From contig CAYMPJ010000004.1 of NCBI GenBank assembly GCA_964392325.1, positions 1 to 64,000 on the forward strand: a stretch of DNA of 64,000 bases. Direction: 5' to 3'. The notes under the pieces were generated by a model. The model saw only the letters and a program-made list of their open reading frames with translations. It had not been told where the DNA came from and ran no database searches. Below are positions 36,812 through 45,588 of the stretch, in pieces (the first letter of the stretch is position 1; the number at the start of each line of letters is the position of its first letter). A program made the translations under genes and the position numbers. This DNA comes from CALLPQ01 sp964392325. GTDB lineage: Bacteria > Pseudomonadota > Alphaproteobacteria > Caulobacterales > Parvularculaceae.

Positions 36812-39634
36812 TTATGCTCTTTCTTTTAGCAGCTGGGTATGTGATTGATGCAATCTTGCTATTTCATCTGCGATATGGCTCATTTTCACCGGTTTTGCCA
36901 AATATCCATCCATACCGGCTTCTAGGCATTTTTCGCGGTCGCCGGCTAATGCATTTGCAGTAAGCCCGATTATGATAGGGCTATGATCTGAGTGCTTACA
37001 AGATTCACGGATTTCCGCGGTCGCTTCATACCCGTTCATAACGGGCATTGAAATATCCATAAAAATAATAGCGTGTTGGCCATCGATAAATTTCTCAACG
37101 CCCTGTTTGCCATCTTCTGCGATGTCATACTCATATCCCAGATTTTTTAAATAGCTGCTGACAACCATCTGGTTAACGCTATTATCCTCCACAATCAGAA
37201 CCTTTTGTGACTTGTCTTGTTTAACCTTATTGCAGCTTTTGTCCTGACTGCAGGTGCTTGCTTCGATTACCTTCTCTGCTGGTATCGTTGAAATAGTTTT
37301 TAATGATTCAATATTTATATCATTCCTGTTTGTGAGGATAGCCGTGTTTAATTCGTCGGAAAAAATCGGTTTTAACAAGGTAATATCAACGAAATTATCC
37401 TCGCTCGCATTATAAGTTTTTTCATGTCTTAGCGATGAGAGAAGTATAGTCGTAGCCCCGCCAGAGAGATTTTCATTTTTAATTTTCTCCAACAACAAAC
37501 GTCCATCCATCGGTGTCATATCGTGGTCTGCAATGATGATATCAAAATCTTCGCTGTCATTATGGCGCAAGGTAGATAGGGCTTGTGAGGGTGAGGTACA
37601 TTCAGCGACAGATAAACCCCAAAACCGGAATTGTTCCGACAATGCATCGCATATACGGTTCTTATCGGTTACGATCAATACTCGAACATCTTGAATATCT
37701 GCTATATTCTTATGAGAATTCTGTTCTTTGTCTGCAACGGACAATTCAATTTCAATGTTGAATTGTGATCCCTTACCCAATACACTTTGCACAGTGATGT
37801 TACCGCCCATCCGTTCAACGAGCATACGTGAAATCGCCAAGCCAAGACCCGTTCCCTCATATTTTCGTGTTGCAGAATTATCGACCTGATTGAACTTATC
37901 AAAAATCCGATCCAGTTCAAATTCTGGAATGCCGATGCCGGTATCCTCAACCCGAATGCAAAGATTTATCTTATTATCGACTCTATTCCCGCTAATATTT
38001 ATTTCTACATACCCTTTTTGGGTAAATTTGACCGCATTTCCAATTAAATTAATAAGTACCTGACGAAGGCGACCCTCATCACCTATATATATATTCGGAA
38101 GGGAAGGATCATATCGAAGGATCAATTCTATCTTTTTTTCTTCAGCCGCAGCAACCATCATGCTGAGCGTATTTTCGGCAATGGACTTCAAGTTAAAGGA
38201 TTGGCTTTCGAATTTAATCTGATTGGCTTCAATTTTTGAAACCTCCAATATATCATTTATAACACTGAGTAGCGCTTCGCTTGAAGATGAAATAATATTC
38301 AAAAATTTGCGTTGTTTTCCAGAAAGCACTGTGTTTTCGAGAACTTCGGTCATGCCAATGATGCCATTCATTGGTGTTCGGATTTCGTGACTCATATTTG
38401 CCAGGAAATTACTCTTTGCTTCATTCGCTTTTTCTGATTCAATGCGCGCTTCATTGAGAGCAACCTCATGGCGATGTTGTTCTGAAATATCTCGTACATG
38501 CATTAAAATTGCTTTGTCATCTTCGTGAGAAGCTTTTATGCCAACAACAGAAACGGGAATTCTTTTGTCGCCTACCGCACAACTGAGTTTGTCGGATCGC
38601 GAAAAACCATTACTTTTAATTTGATTAATAAATTCTTTAAAATAACCAAGCTCGTGATGGTGAATATCAAAGCCATATTGTTTTGCACTATTCGTGTTTG
38701 TTTCTGTCCCCATGCAAAGCAAATCACGGGTTGCCGGATTATGATCAAGAATTTCGCTTGTTTCAGAATCGAGAATGATGATCGCATCTGGAGAACCGTC
38801 AAATAATGTTTGCCAGCGTAACTGCGCACTCTGAGCCTCTTTGGCGCGATGATCAGCTTTCGTAATTGAAGAGGTCACAGCTTTGAGTAAATGGTTGAGG
38901 GCATGCCCGGCAGTGCCGATTTCATTGTCAGGTAAAGCTTGCATACGATGCATATCGGCATTGTTTGTATTGATCGCTGCATTCGTTAGTGTATTAATAA
39001 GCCTACGAATTGGTAAAAATAGTGATTTCCACATAAAAACCGCTGACACTAAAAGCATAATGACCGCGATAGCTGAAATTAAAATGGCAATATTTTTTGT
39101 AAACTTTGTGCGTTGTTCAATTAGATCCCTTTGTTGATTTCTTTTCTCTCTATTATCGCTGACAAGATTTTTCATTGCTGTTTTGAGTTTGGCGGCGCTG
39201 GCGCGGACATTCACCATATGATTGTCGCCCAATGCTCTATCATCAACAATATACGCATCCAGCGCAGATAACGCCTCCTGCTCAATAATTTCTTTTTGCT
39301 CCAGTAAGGTTGATACTAATTCAGGGTTTCCCGTTTCATGAATTAGTGTATTTGCCTTCCGAGAAGACTTTTCAAAATTATCCAGAGACTGATCTGATAG
39401 GCTGTTTGACATCTCTGTACTAAAGTAAACGAGATTATCAATGGCTTCCTTTAGATCGATGTCTGTATCATGTTGGATATCCAGTTCTTTTTGAATTTGC
39501 AATGAGTGCGTATTTTGATTTCCGGAATAAGCGAGAAATGCAGCCAATGAGATGACAACAAAAGCGAGTAGGCTGAAATATGTTATGATGATCACTAAGA
39601 GTGATTTTTTTGTCCGCTTTACTTTATTCATCAT
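36812..39634 (-). CDS. Hybrid sensor histidine kinase with PAS and two receiver domains
   Basis: 940 residues. A periplasmic helical sensor (about 35-175) lies between two membrane helices. A HAMP-like linker and PAS domain (LFDGSPDAIIILDSETSEIL) follow, then HisKA SHEIRTPMNG (H416), HATPase with NLIGNAVKF, DTGIGI and GTGLGLAIS, a first receiver with a plausible phosphoacceptor in IIADHDMTPMDG but an altered acidic pocket (IVTDK), and a second, canonical receiver (VEDNSVN, FMDISMPVMNG with D860, LAKPV). It overlaps the upstream periplasmic-binding gene by 11 bases, so that protein may relay the signal. Confidence 0.9.
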   Translation of the reverse strand: MMNKVKRTKKSLLVIIITYFSLLAFVVISLAAFLAYSGNQNTHSLQIQKELDIQHDTDIDLKEAIDNLVYFSTEMSNSLSDQSLDNFEKSSRKANTLIHETGNPELVSTLLEQKEIIEQEALSALDAYIVDDRALGDNHMVNVRASAAKLKTAMKNLVSDNREKRNQQRDLIEQRTKFTKNIAILISAIAVIMLLVSAVFMWKSLFLPIRRLINTLTNAAINTNNADMHRMQALPDNEIGTAGHALNHLLKAVTSSITKADHRAKEAQSAQLRWQTLFDGSPDAIIILDSETSEILDHNPATRDLLCMGTETNTNSAKQYGFDIHHHELGYFKEFINQIKSNGFSRSDKLSCAVGDKRIPVSVVGIKASHEDDKAILMHVRDISEQHRHEVALNEARIESEKANEAKSNFLANMSHEIRTPMNGIIGMTEVLENTVLSGKQRKFLNIISSSSEALLSVINDILEVSKIEANQIKFESQSFNLKSIAENTLSMMVAAAEEKKIELILRYDPSLPNIYIGDEGRLRQVLINLIGNAVKFTQKGYVEINISGNRVDNKINLCIRVEDTGIGIPEFELDRIFDKFNQVDNSATRKYEGTGLGLAISRMLVERMGGNITVQSVLGKGSQFNIEIELSVADKEQNSHKNIADIQDVRVLIVTDKNRICDALSEQFRFWGLSVAECTSPSQALSTLRHNDSEDFDIIIADHDMTPMDGRLLLEKIKNENLSGGATTILLSSLRHEKTYNASEDNFVDITLLKPIFSDELNTAILTNRNDINIESLKTISTIPAEKVIEASTCSQDKSCNKVKQDKSQKVLIVEDNSVNQMVVSSYLKNLGYEYDIAEDGKQGVEKFIDGQHAIIFMDISMPVMNGYEATAEIRESCKHSDHSPIIIGLTANALAGDREKCLEAGMDGYLAKPVKMSHIADEIARLHQSHTQLLKERA

Positions 39635-40109
39635 TAGTCACCATAAAGGTTAGTAAGATTTTTACATCTGACAGATCTTGAGCGTGTTTGCGGTAATCCT
39701 TTTCAGATAGTACGCCTATGGCTTCAGGTCTTGATTTTAGTTGCCTTAGCAAAATGCGGGTTGAACCGATTCCTCTTGGCGGTGTCAGGCCGCGGGTCTG
39801 TTTCATTTTTAGCCAATGGTCTTCGAGTTGGGATTGCTTTAGTTTGAGTATTGTTTTGCGAAATGCGATTTCCTCCAAACTATCTTTTCTTCTGGCAAAG
39901 AATAACGCTTTTTTGCCCCCGGGAAATTCCGTACTTTTTTTCAGGTAAAGACGGTTTAGTAATATGAGAGTTTCATTTTCAGCTAGGGAAATATCATTCT
40001 CAGTGTTTACGAGAACGTAAAACTTAAATTTTGCGCTCGCGCTGACTGGCTCGCCAAGTAAATTGATGGCAATCAAACTTATAAATATTATTCTCAGTGA
40101 CGCGGTCAT
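39624..40109 (-). CDS. Small periplasmic phosphate-binding-like protein
   Basis: 161 residues with a signal peptide (SLIAINLLGEPVSASA). The mature protein resembles the short PstS-like substrate-binding proteins often found with porins and hybrid kinases: NRLYLKKSTEFPGGKKALFF and SRPEAIGVLSEKDY. It is about half the size of a normal PstS, having only one lobe. The position between a porin gene and a sensor kinase gene suggests it binds a small anion or ligand and modulates the kinase. Ligand not established. Confidence 0.7.
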   Translation of the reverse strand: MTASLRIIFISLIAINLLGEPVSASAKFKFYVLVNTENDISLAENETLILLNRLYLKKSTEFPGGKKALFFARRKDSLEEIAFRKTILKLKQSQLEDHWLKMKQTRGLTPPRGIGSTRILLRQLKSRPEAIGVLSEKDYRKHAQDLSDVKILLTFMVTNDE

Positions 40110-40119
40110 AGCAATGCGC

Positions 40120-41370
40120 CTAAAAATTGAATGTGCTAGAAAATTGAATGATATCGAGATCTGATTCAGGGGCGTTCAAATCTTCTCTTAGTCGCTTCAT
40201 TCGATATAAGGCGCGCAAGCGAACATTATTGCCTGGGTCGAAAACAATGCCGCCCACATGTTCAGTGCTTTCCCCAATAATCTCACCGCCATCAAAAAAG
40301 TCGTAGCGATAGAACAGTGTAAACTTGTCAGAAAGGCGTATGGCGGGCTGTGTATAAAACCCGATGCGATCTGTGCCTGTACCTTCTGTGGTGGCAAATA
40401 ATTCACTCTTCCAGAGCAATGGTCCCTTGTCATAGAGAATGTCGATACCGCCGGTATAGAAGCGATCATCAGATAAGTTGTCAGAGCGATCTCCTGAAGC
40501 TGCGTTTACACCGATGGTGAAACCGCTATCTGCGTGGTGATAGCCTGCACGCCCCCCAAATGTTGCATTAGAGGAGTTGCCTGCCCAAACCCCGGCATAA
40601 GCGGCATAGCTGAGTTCGTTATTACCAAAATATTTTGCTCCGTATATGTTGACCCCATTGGTAAAATTCGAAAATAGATTTTGCTCCGAGAATGGACGTA
40701 AGAATTGCGGTTGACTGGTGTCGAGAAGAGAGGCGGGGAAATGTTCAACATTCACAATACCAAGCGGCGTGATAAATCTGCCGAATTGAATTTTCAGTAA
40801 ATCAGAGTGATGATATTGTCCCCAACCGATAATGGTATCGGTTGTTATTGGTGAATTATTATTTCCAAAATTTGGAGATAATCTATTATCGGGATCACTT
40901 AAGTCCAGGTTAGCATCACGGATAAAAGCTTGGGCAACAAATAAGTCCCAGCGCTCACTCAGTTTTGCCCTTATTAAAAACTCGAATACTTGTCGATTAA
41001 ACGATATATCTGTGCCTTCTTCTCCAATCGCTAATGTGACTGTTGAGTCAAAGAAGCCGCCAATATCAAGGCTTACAGCATCAAAAGCACTGACCACCGC
41101 CCGGCTTCCTATTGATTCATCCATTTCAACCGAAACAAGTTCCAGGTCTTCAACGCGCTCTTCAAGGTCGGCATCTGCGGTTGGGGGGAGTTGTTCAAGC
41201 TGGGCTTCAATACGCGTGATCTGGGTTTGCAAAAGTTCAATTTGTTTTTTTGCTTCCAGGAGCTGCGTTGCTAAATCCTCGCTATCATAAGCATAGGCCT
41301 TTCCGCACACGATCAGTGAGAGTAGGCCTAAAGTGATTTTAGAGTATTTTAGAAAGTTAAAGTGTTTCAT
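40120..41370 (-). CDS. Outer membrane porin-like protein with N-terminal coiled coil
   Basis: About 416 residues. A signal peptide (ending near KAYAYDSED) is followed by a coiled coil (ATQLLEAKKQIELLQTQITRIEAQLEQL) and then a beta-barrel domain with alternating hydrophobic strands and a terminal phenylalanine (FSSTFNF), as expected for outer-membrane insertion. It is similar in layout to OprO/OprP-like and DcaP-like porins, whose coiled coil aids trimerisation. ATG 41370 is used; a GTG four codons upstream is possible. First gene of the porin, binding protein, kinase unit. Confidence 0.75.
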   Translation of the reverse strand: MKHFNFLKYSKITLGLLSLIVCGKAYAYDSEDLATQLLEAKKQIELLQTQITRIEAQLEQLPPTADADLEERVEDLELVSVEMDESIGSRAVVSAFDAVSLDIGGFFDSTVTLAIGEEGTDISFNRQVFEFLIRAKLSERWDLFVAQAFIRDANLDLSDPDNRLSPNFGNNNSPITTDTIIGWGQYHHSDLLKIQFGRFITPLGIVNVEHFPASLLDTSQPQFLRPFSEQNLFSNFTNGVNIYGAKYFGNNELSYAAYAGVWAGNSSNATFGGRAGYHHADSGFTIGVNAASGDRSDNLSDDRFYTGGIDILYDKGPLLWKSELFATTEGTGTDRIGFYTQPAIRLSDKFTLFYRYDFFDGGEIIGESTEHVGGIVFDPGNNVRLRALYRMKRLREDLNAPESDLDIIQFSSTFNF

Positions 41371-41736
41371 AAAGATTTTCACAGCGTAGAATTATCTCTC
41401 GAATATTCTAAATATGTGAAAAATCGTTTAAATTTAAATGAGAGTTCAGTCCCTAAACGAGAAAAACTATCGTTAACAAGGATTTACTTTTTGTTTATAT
41501 ATGGTGCTGATTTCACAGCGCTTGAAGTTTATTTATAATGCATACATCGAAATGCTGTTGGGCTTCGATATTGAAGTTCCAACTTATCGTTTTTTGTTTA
41601 TTTATTTTATTAACTGTAATAAGAATATTTACGATTTTGCAATAAATCTTTATAGAAACTAAAATACGTAATAAACGATCCGTATATAAAAAATATCAGC
41701 AACGATAATTTTAAATAAAAATGCTCAATGTCGGCG
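41371..41736. other. AT-rich divergent-side region between porin and marR genes
   Basis: 366 bases, strongly AT-rich, no credible gene. It must contain the promoter of the porin operon, which runs leftward, and the 3' end of the marR transcript. The short palindrome TTTAAATTTAAA near 41428-41439 is the only repeat noted. Confidence 0.4.
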
Positions 41737-42186
41737 TTACTTGGTATTATCCATGCGTTCAATAAAATCATTTAACAAGTCCAGGAATTGTTCGGTTTTT
41801 GCATCCTTTGTTATGCTAGGCTGTAGGGCGGTTGTTATTTTAATTGCGATATTTTCATAGACCGCATTACCATTTTTGGTGGTGTGCAAAGTCGTGCAGC
41901 GTTTATCACGGGTATCCGTCGACCTTTCGATAAGCCCTAAGGTGATAAGGGAGTGAACAGCGCGGCTGACAATGGTCTTATCCATCGGGGTTATGCTCGC
42001 AATGTCTGCTGCACTACCCCCCGGTTTTTCCGCAACGGCAGCAAGAACACGCCATTGTGATAGATTTAGATCGGCGGTTTCACGGGCGATGCTTCGGGTA
42101 AACTTACTAATCTGATCAGCTAAAAAGACCGTTTTGTAAGTCCAAAACTCTGTATGTTTGAGCTTATTTTGGGAATTTTGTGGCAT
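41737..42186 (-). CDS. MarR-family transcriptional regulator
   Basis: 149 residues with the MarR winged helix: LNLSQWRVLAAVAEKPGGSAADIA, ITPMDKTIVSRAVHSLITLGLIERSTDTRDKR (recognition helix and wing). It is divergent from hpd with about 98 bases between, and two inverted repeats lie in that gap, so it is the likely regulator of the tyrosine catabolism cluster. ATG 42186 is chosen; the frame also permits a TTG 15 bases upstream with no ribosome site. Confidence 0.87.
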   Translation of the reverse strand: MPQNSQNKLKHTEFWTYKTVFLADQISKFTRSIARETADLNLSQWRVLAAVAEKPGGSAADIASITPMDKTIVSRAVHSLITLGLIERSTDTRDKRCTTLHTTKNGNAVYENIAIKITTALQPSITKDAKTEQFLDLLNDFIERMDNTK

Positions 42187-42216
42187 GAATTCTATGTGCA
42201 AAAAAAGGTTGCATTA

Positions 42217-42257
42217 ACAACTATATTATTTTAGTTGTGATTGCAACTATTTTAGTT
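42217..42257. promoter_or_regulatory. Two inverted repeats, candidate MarR operators upstream of hpd
   Basis: ACAACTA (42217-42223)/TAGTTGT (42232-42238) and AACTA-TTT-TAGTT (42245-42257) share the AACTA/TAGTT half-site. Both lie between the divergent marR and hpd starts. Repeated related palindromes in this position are typical of MarR-family autoregulation and control of the adjacent catabolic gene. Confidence 0.55.
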
Positions 42258-42284
42258 TGGAATTTTTTGCAACGGGAGTGCTCT

Positions 42285-43370
42285 ATGGCAGATTTGTTTG
42301 ATAACCCAATGGGTCTGGATGGTTTTGAGTTTATCGAGTTCTCGGCGCCGGAAAAAGGTTCACTAGAACTGGTTTTTGAACAGATGGGGTTTACCAAGAT
42401 CGCAAAACACCGCTCCAAAGCTGTGGAGCTTTGGCGACAAGGCGGCATCAATCTTATTACAAATTATGAGTCCCAATCGCCTGCGGGACATTTCACCCGC
42501 GAGCATGGTCCATCAGCTTGCGGAATGGGGTTTCGCGTTAAAAATGCCAAGCTCGCCTATGAGCGGGCTTTAGAGCTGGGGGCAGAACCACTCGATACTC
42601 ATGTTGGTCCGATGGAGCTTTCCATCCCGGCAATTCGCGGGATTGGCGGCGGGGCAATTTATTTTATCGATCGGTATGGGGAAGATTTATCCATTTATGA
42701 TATCGATTTTATCTATCTGGACGGGGTCGATAAAAATCCTGAAGGGGTTGGCTTTGATGTGGTCGATCATCTAACCCATAATGTATATCGCGGACGAATG
42801 GATTATTGGGCAGAATTTTATGAACGCCTGTTTAATTTTCGCGAGATTCGCTATTTTGATATAAAGGGTGAATATACTGGCCTTAAATCTCGTGCGTTGA
42901 CCGCGCCAGATGGCAAGATTCGTATACCGCTTAATGAAGAAGGCGAAGACGGCAAAGGGCAAATTGAAGAATATTTGCTGGAACATCGCGGCGAGGGGAT
43001 TCAACATATCGCCCTTTCTTGCGAAGATCTTTATGGCTGTGTTGATAGTCTGCGCAAGGGCGGTGTTGAACTGATGACCGCACCCCCAAACACATATTAT
43101 AAAATGTTGGATGAGCGCTTGCCCGGACATGGCGAGGATGTTGAGGGCCTGCAAATACGCGGCATTCTGCTTGATGGCACGACGGAAGGTGATGAACCCC
43201 GTTTGCTTTTGCAAATTTTTGCGGTGCCAAAAATTGGCCCGGGATTTTTTGAGTTCATACAACGCAAAGGCGACTATAAAGAAGGGTTTGGTGAAGGGAA
43301 TTTCAAAGCTTTGTTCAAATCAATCGAACGAGATCAGATTGAACGTGGCACACTGGAAGTGGCGGAGTAA
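42285..43370 (+). CDS. hpd: 4-Hydroxyphenylpyruvate dioxygenase
   Basis: 361 residues, typical for bacterial HPPD, which converts 4-hydroxyphenylpyruvate to homogentisate in tyrosine breakdown. Two VOC-type halves are seen: N-terminal GFEFIEFSAPEKGSLELVFEQMGF and C-terminal VVDHLTHNVYRGRMDYWAEFYERLF with iron-ligand histidine, GIQHIALSCEDLY with the second histidine, and LLLQIFAVPKIGPGFFEFIQR with the ligand glutamate before the terminal helix. ATG 42285 has GGGAG 6 bases upstream; a longer frame into the operator region is discounted. Confidence 0.94.
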   Translation: MADLFDNPMGLDGFEFIEFSAPEKGSLELVFEQMGFTKIAKHRSKAVELWRQGGINLITNYESQSPAGHFTREHGPSACGMGFRVKNAKLAYERALELGAEPLDTHVGPMELSIPAIRGIGGGAIYFIDRYGEDLSIYDIDFIYLDGVDKNPEGVGFDVVDHLTHNVYRGRMDYWAEFYERLFNFREIRYFDIKGEYTGLKSRALTAPDGKIRIPLNEEGEDGKGQIEEYLLEHRGEGIQHIALSCEDLYGCVDSLRKGGVELMTAPPNTYYKMLDERLPGHGEDVEGLQIRGILLDGTTEGDEPRLLLQIFAVPKIGPGFFEFIQRKGDYKEGFGEGNFKALFKSIERDQIERGTLEVAE

Positions 43371-43372
43371 AT

Positions 43373-43918
43373 ATGGCTATTCAAACACAAGGTTTTCACC
43401 ATGTGGCTTATCGATGCCGCGATGCCAAAGAAACTGTCGAATTTTATAGAACCCATCTTGGTATGGATTTTCAACTAGCGATAGCTGAAGACCATGTCCC
43501 ATCAACCGGCGACTATGATCCGTATATGCATATTTTCCTAGATGTGGGTAATGGAAATGTGCTGGCTTTTTTTGAGCTTCCAGAACAGCCGGAAATGGAC
43601 CGGGATCGCAATACACCCACTTGGGTGCAACATATTGCGATGCGCGTAGAAAATCTGGAAAAATTACTGGCAGCAAAAGAAAGCCTGGAAGCATCAGGCA
43701 TTGAGGTTCTTGGCCCAACCCATCATGGAATTTTTAAATCCATTTACTTTCGTGATCCAAATGGCCATCGTTTAGAGCTGGCCGCCGATATTGGAACACA
43801 AGAACAAATGGCATCGCTGAAGGCGGTTGCCGATGATATGATTGCCGAATGGTCTCAAACAAAAAAAGCACCGCGACATGCGGCATGGCTCCATGAAAAA
43901 ATCAAGGATGAAAGTTAA
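43373..43918 (+). CDS. VOC-family protein in the tyrosine cluster
   Basis: 181 residues with a VOC domain (FHHVAYRCRDAKETVEFYRTHLGM, WVQHIAMRVENLEKL, YFRDPNGHRLELAADI) and a helical C-terminal extension. A full set of candidate metal ligands is present: a histidine in FHHVAY, a glutamate in AFFEL, a histidine in VQHIAM and a glutamate in RLELAAD. The gene is 2 bases after hpd and 3 bases before the fumarylacetoacetase gene, the place where hmgA is often found. It may be a glyoxalase-type enzyme, an isomerase or an extradiol-type dioxygenase of this pathway; which one is not determined. Confidence 0.82.
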   Translation: MAIQTQGFHHVAYRCRDAKETVEFYRTHLGMDFQLAIAEDHVPSTGDYDPYMHIFLDVGNGNVLAFFELPEQPEMDRDRNTPTWVQHIAMRVENLEKLLAAKESLEASGIEVLGPTHHGIFKSIYFRDPNGHRLELAADIGTQEQMASLKAVADDMIAEWSQTKKAPRHAAWLHEKIKDES

Positions 43919-43921
43919 CCA

Positions 43922-44932
43922 ATGAAATTAGCTTCTTTAAAGCATGGCCGCGATGGGCGGCTGGTTGTTGTATCACGTGACCTGAAACGGGCTGTTGAGG
44001 TGGATGATATAGCCCCAAATTTGCAAGTGGCATTAGACGATTGGGATAAAGCGGCGCCGCAATTAAAGGCGCGCTATGAACAATTAAATGCAGGCACCAT
44101 TGAAGGCTTTGCATTTGATGAGAGCGCTTGCGCATCTCCGTTGCCCCGCGCCTATACGTGGATTGATGGATCGGCTTATCTCAACCATGTTGAGCTTGTG
44201 AGAAAAGCGCGCGGCGCAAAAGTGCCCGATAGTTTTTATTCCGATCCCCTCATGTATCAAGGGGGTTCCGATACATTTATCGGCCCGCGGGACCCGATAT
44301 TAGCCGCCGATGAAGCCTATGGCATCGATATGGAAGCTGAAATCACCGTGATAACCGATGATGTGCCCATGGGCGTTAGCTCGGAGAAGGCCGCAAAGCA
44401 TATTAAACTGGTTATGTTGGTCAATGATGTCTCGCTAAGAGGTCTTATCCCTAATGAGCTAAGCAAAGGATTTGGTTTCGTGCACGGTAAAGCGACGAGC
44501 TCTTTCTCGCCAGTTGCTGTAACGCCAGATGAGTTAGGCGCAGCATGGCGTGACAATACAATCGATCTTCCCTTATTGGTCGATTATAATGACGCGCCTT
44601 TTGGATGTGCTAATGCCAAAACCGATATGACGTTCGATATGGCGCAATTGGTGGCGCATGCGGCAAAAACCCGTGCTCTTTGTGCAGGCTCGATCATTGG
44701 CTCTGGTACTGTGTCCAATAAATTTGAAGGCGGCGAGGGTAAAAAAATTGAAGATGGCGGCGTTGGCTATAGCTGTATCGCGGAAATCAGAATGATTGAA
44801 AAAATCCAGACCGGCGATGTCAAAACGCCTTTCATGCATTTTGGTGACAAGGTTGGCATCGAAATGAATGATGCCCAAGGCAATTCTATCTTTGGCCGTA
44901 TCGAAAATTATGTCGAAAAATACACGTCTTAA
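43922..44932 (+). CDS. Fumarylacetoacetate hydrolase family protein
   Basis: 336 residues, the length of bacterial fumarylacetoacetases of the FAH superfamily that cleave fumarylacetoacetate to fumarate and acetoacetate. FAH features include YQGGSDTFIGPRDPI, the metal-binding acidic run GIDMEAEITVITDDVP (E-x-E), SLRGLIPNELSKGFGFVHGKATSSFSPVAVTPDELG and GSGTVSNKFEGG. It ends the three-gene plus-strand run begun by hpd and fits the last step of tyrosine breakdown. Confidence 0.9.
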   Translation: MKLASLKHGRDGRLVVVSRDLKRAVEVDDIAPNLQVALDDWDKAAPQLKARYEQLNAGTIEGFAFDESACASPLPRAYTWIDGSAYLNHVELVRKARGAKVPDSFYSDPLMYQGGSDTFIGPRDPILAADEAYGIDMEAEITVITDDVPMGVSSEKAAKHIKLVMLVNDVSLRGLIPNELSKGFGFVHGKATSSFSPVAVTPDELGAAWRDNTIDLPLLVDYNDAPFGCANAKTDMTFDMAQLVAHAAKTRALCAGSIIGSGTVSNKFEGGEGKKIEDGGVGYSCIAEIRMIEKIQTGDVKTPFMHFGDKVGIEMNDAQGNSIFGRIENYVEKYTS

Positions 44933-44967
44933 AAAATATAGTCCAAGCTGGTAAAAGGGTTGGAAAT

Positions 44968-45570
44968 CTATTTTTTCATGGGCATTTTTTCGCCCGGCCG
45001 TAGATGTTTTTGATCATAGGCAGTTCGGGAAAATACTTCACGCACCATTGGTGCAAAAAAATCCAGATTTTTATTTTTGTACAGAGGATCAAACGAGGTT
45101 TGGTCCCAGTTTTTACAAAAATAAACTGCCGACTCATAATGGGGGGAATCGCGATATTTTTGCCGCGCTTCGCGGTCTTGGCCAATTTTATCGCCGTAAT
45201 AAGCAAATTGAAAAATACCGTGATGGCGCACCACCCATGTGCATTCTTCGCGGACATAGGGTTGAATTATTGTCGCTGCCATACTGTCATGATTAAGAGG
45301 GGCTAATTCATCTCCGCAATCATGCAACAGGGCGCTGACAATCCAATCGATATCTGCGCCATCTTCATAAGCGCGGGTGGCTGTTTGCAGGCAATGGTCA
45401 AGGCGATTTATCTGATAACCCGATAGTCCGGCGGCCATGTTTTCCAGCACGGATAAGAGCCGCTCAGGTAGTTTTTTAACAAATGCTTCTTCATGCCGTG
45501 CAAGAAATTCATAATCTTCCACGGTTCCATCTTCCATCTTGTGGAAGGAAACTGCATTTTCTAATACCAT
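44968..45570 (-). CDS. HD-domain oxygenase, phosphonate degradation type (TmpB/PhnZ-like)
   Basis: About 200 residues. HD-domain metal ligands are visible: H59 in LDHCLQTA, H83-D84 in ALLHDCGDELAPLNHD, H94, the HHG pair at 116-118 and D156 in NWDQTSFDP. The pattern matches the HD proteins of phosphonate operons, which include the mixed-valence di-iron oxygenases PhnZ and TmpB that cleave a 1-hydroxyphosphonate C-P bond. It lies 18 bases after a TauD-type dioxygenase gene, the same pairing as PhnY-PhnZ or TmpA-TmpB. ATG 45570 is chosen as GGAG lies 6 bases upstream. Substrate is inferred from the pair, not shown. Confidence 0.78.
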   Translation of the reverse strand: MVLENAVSFHKMEDGTVEDYEFLARHEEAFVKKLPERLLSVLENMAAGLSGYQINRLDHCLQTATRAYEDGADIDWIVSALLHDCGDELAPLNHDSMAATIIQPYVREECTWVVRHHGIFQFAYYGDKIGQDREARQKYRDSPHYESAVYFCKNWDQTSFDPLYKNKNLDFFAPMVREVFSRTAYDQKHLRPGEKMPMKK

Positions 45571-45588
45571 AATTGGCTCCAAAATTTG

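Noticed and set aside
39624..40109. Full PstS phosphate transporter component
   Set aside because: Only about half the usual length and no pstCAB genes nearby; a sensory or auxiliary role is more likely.
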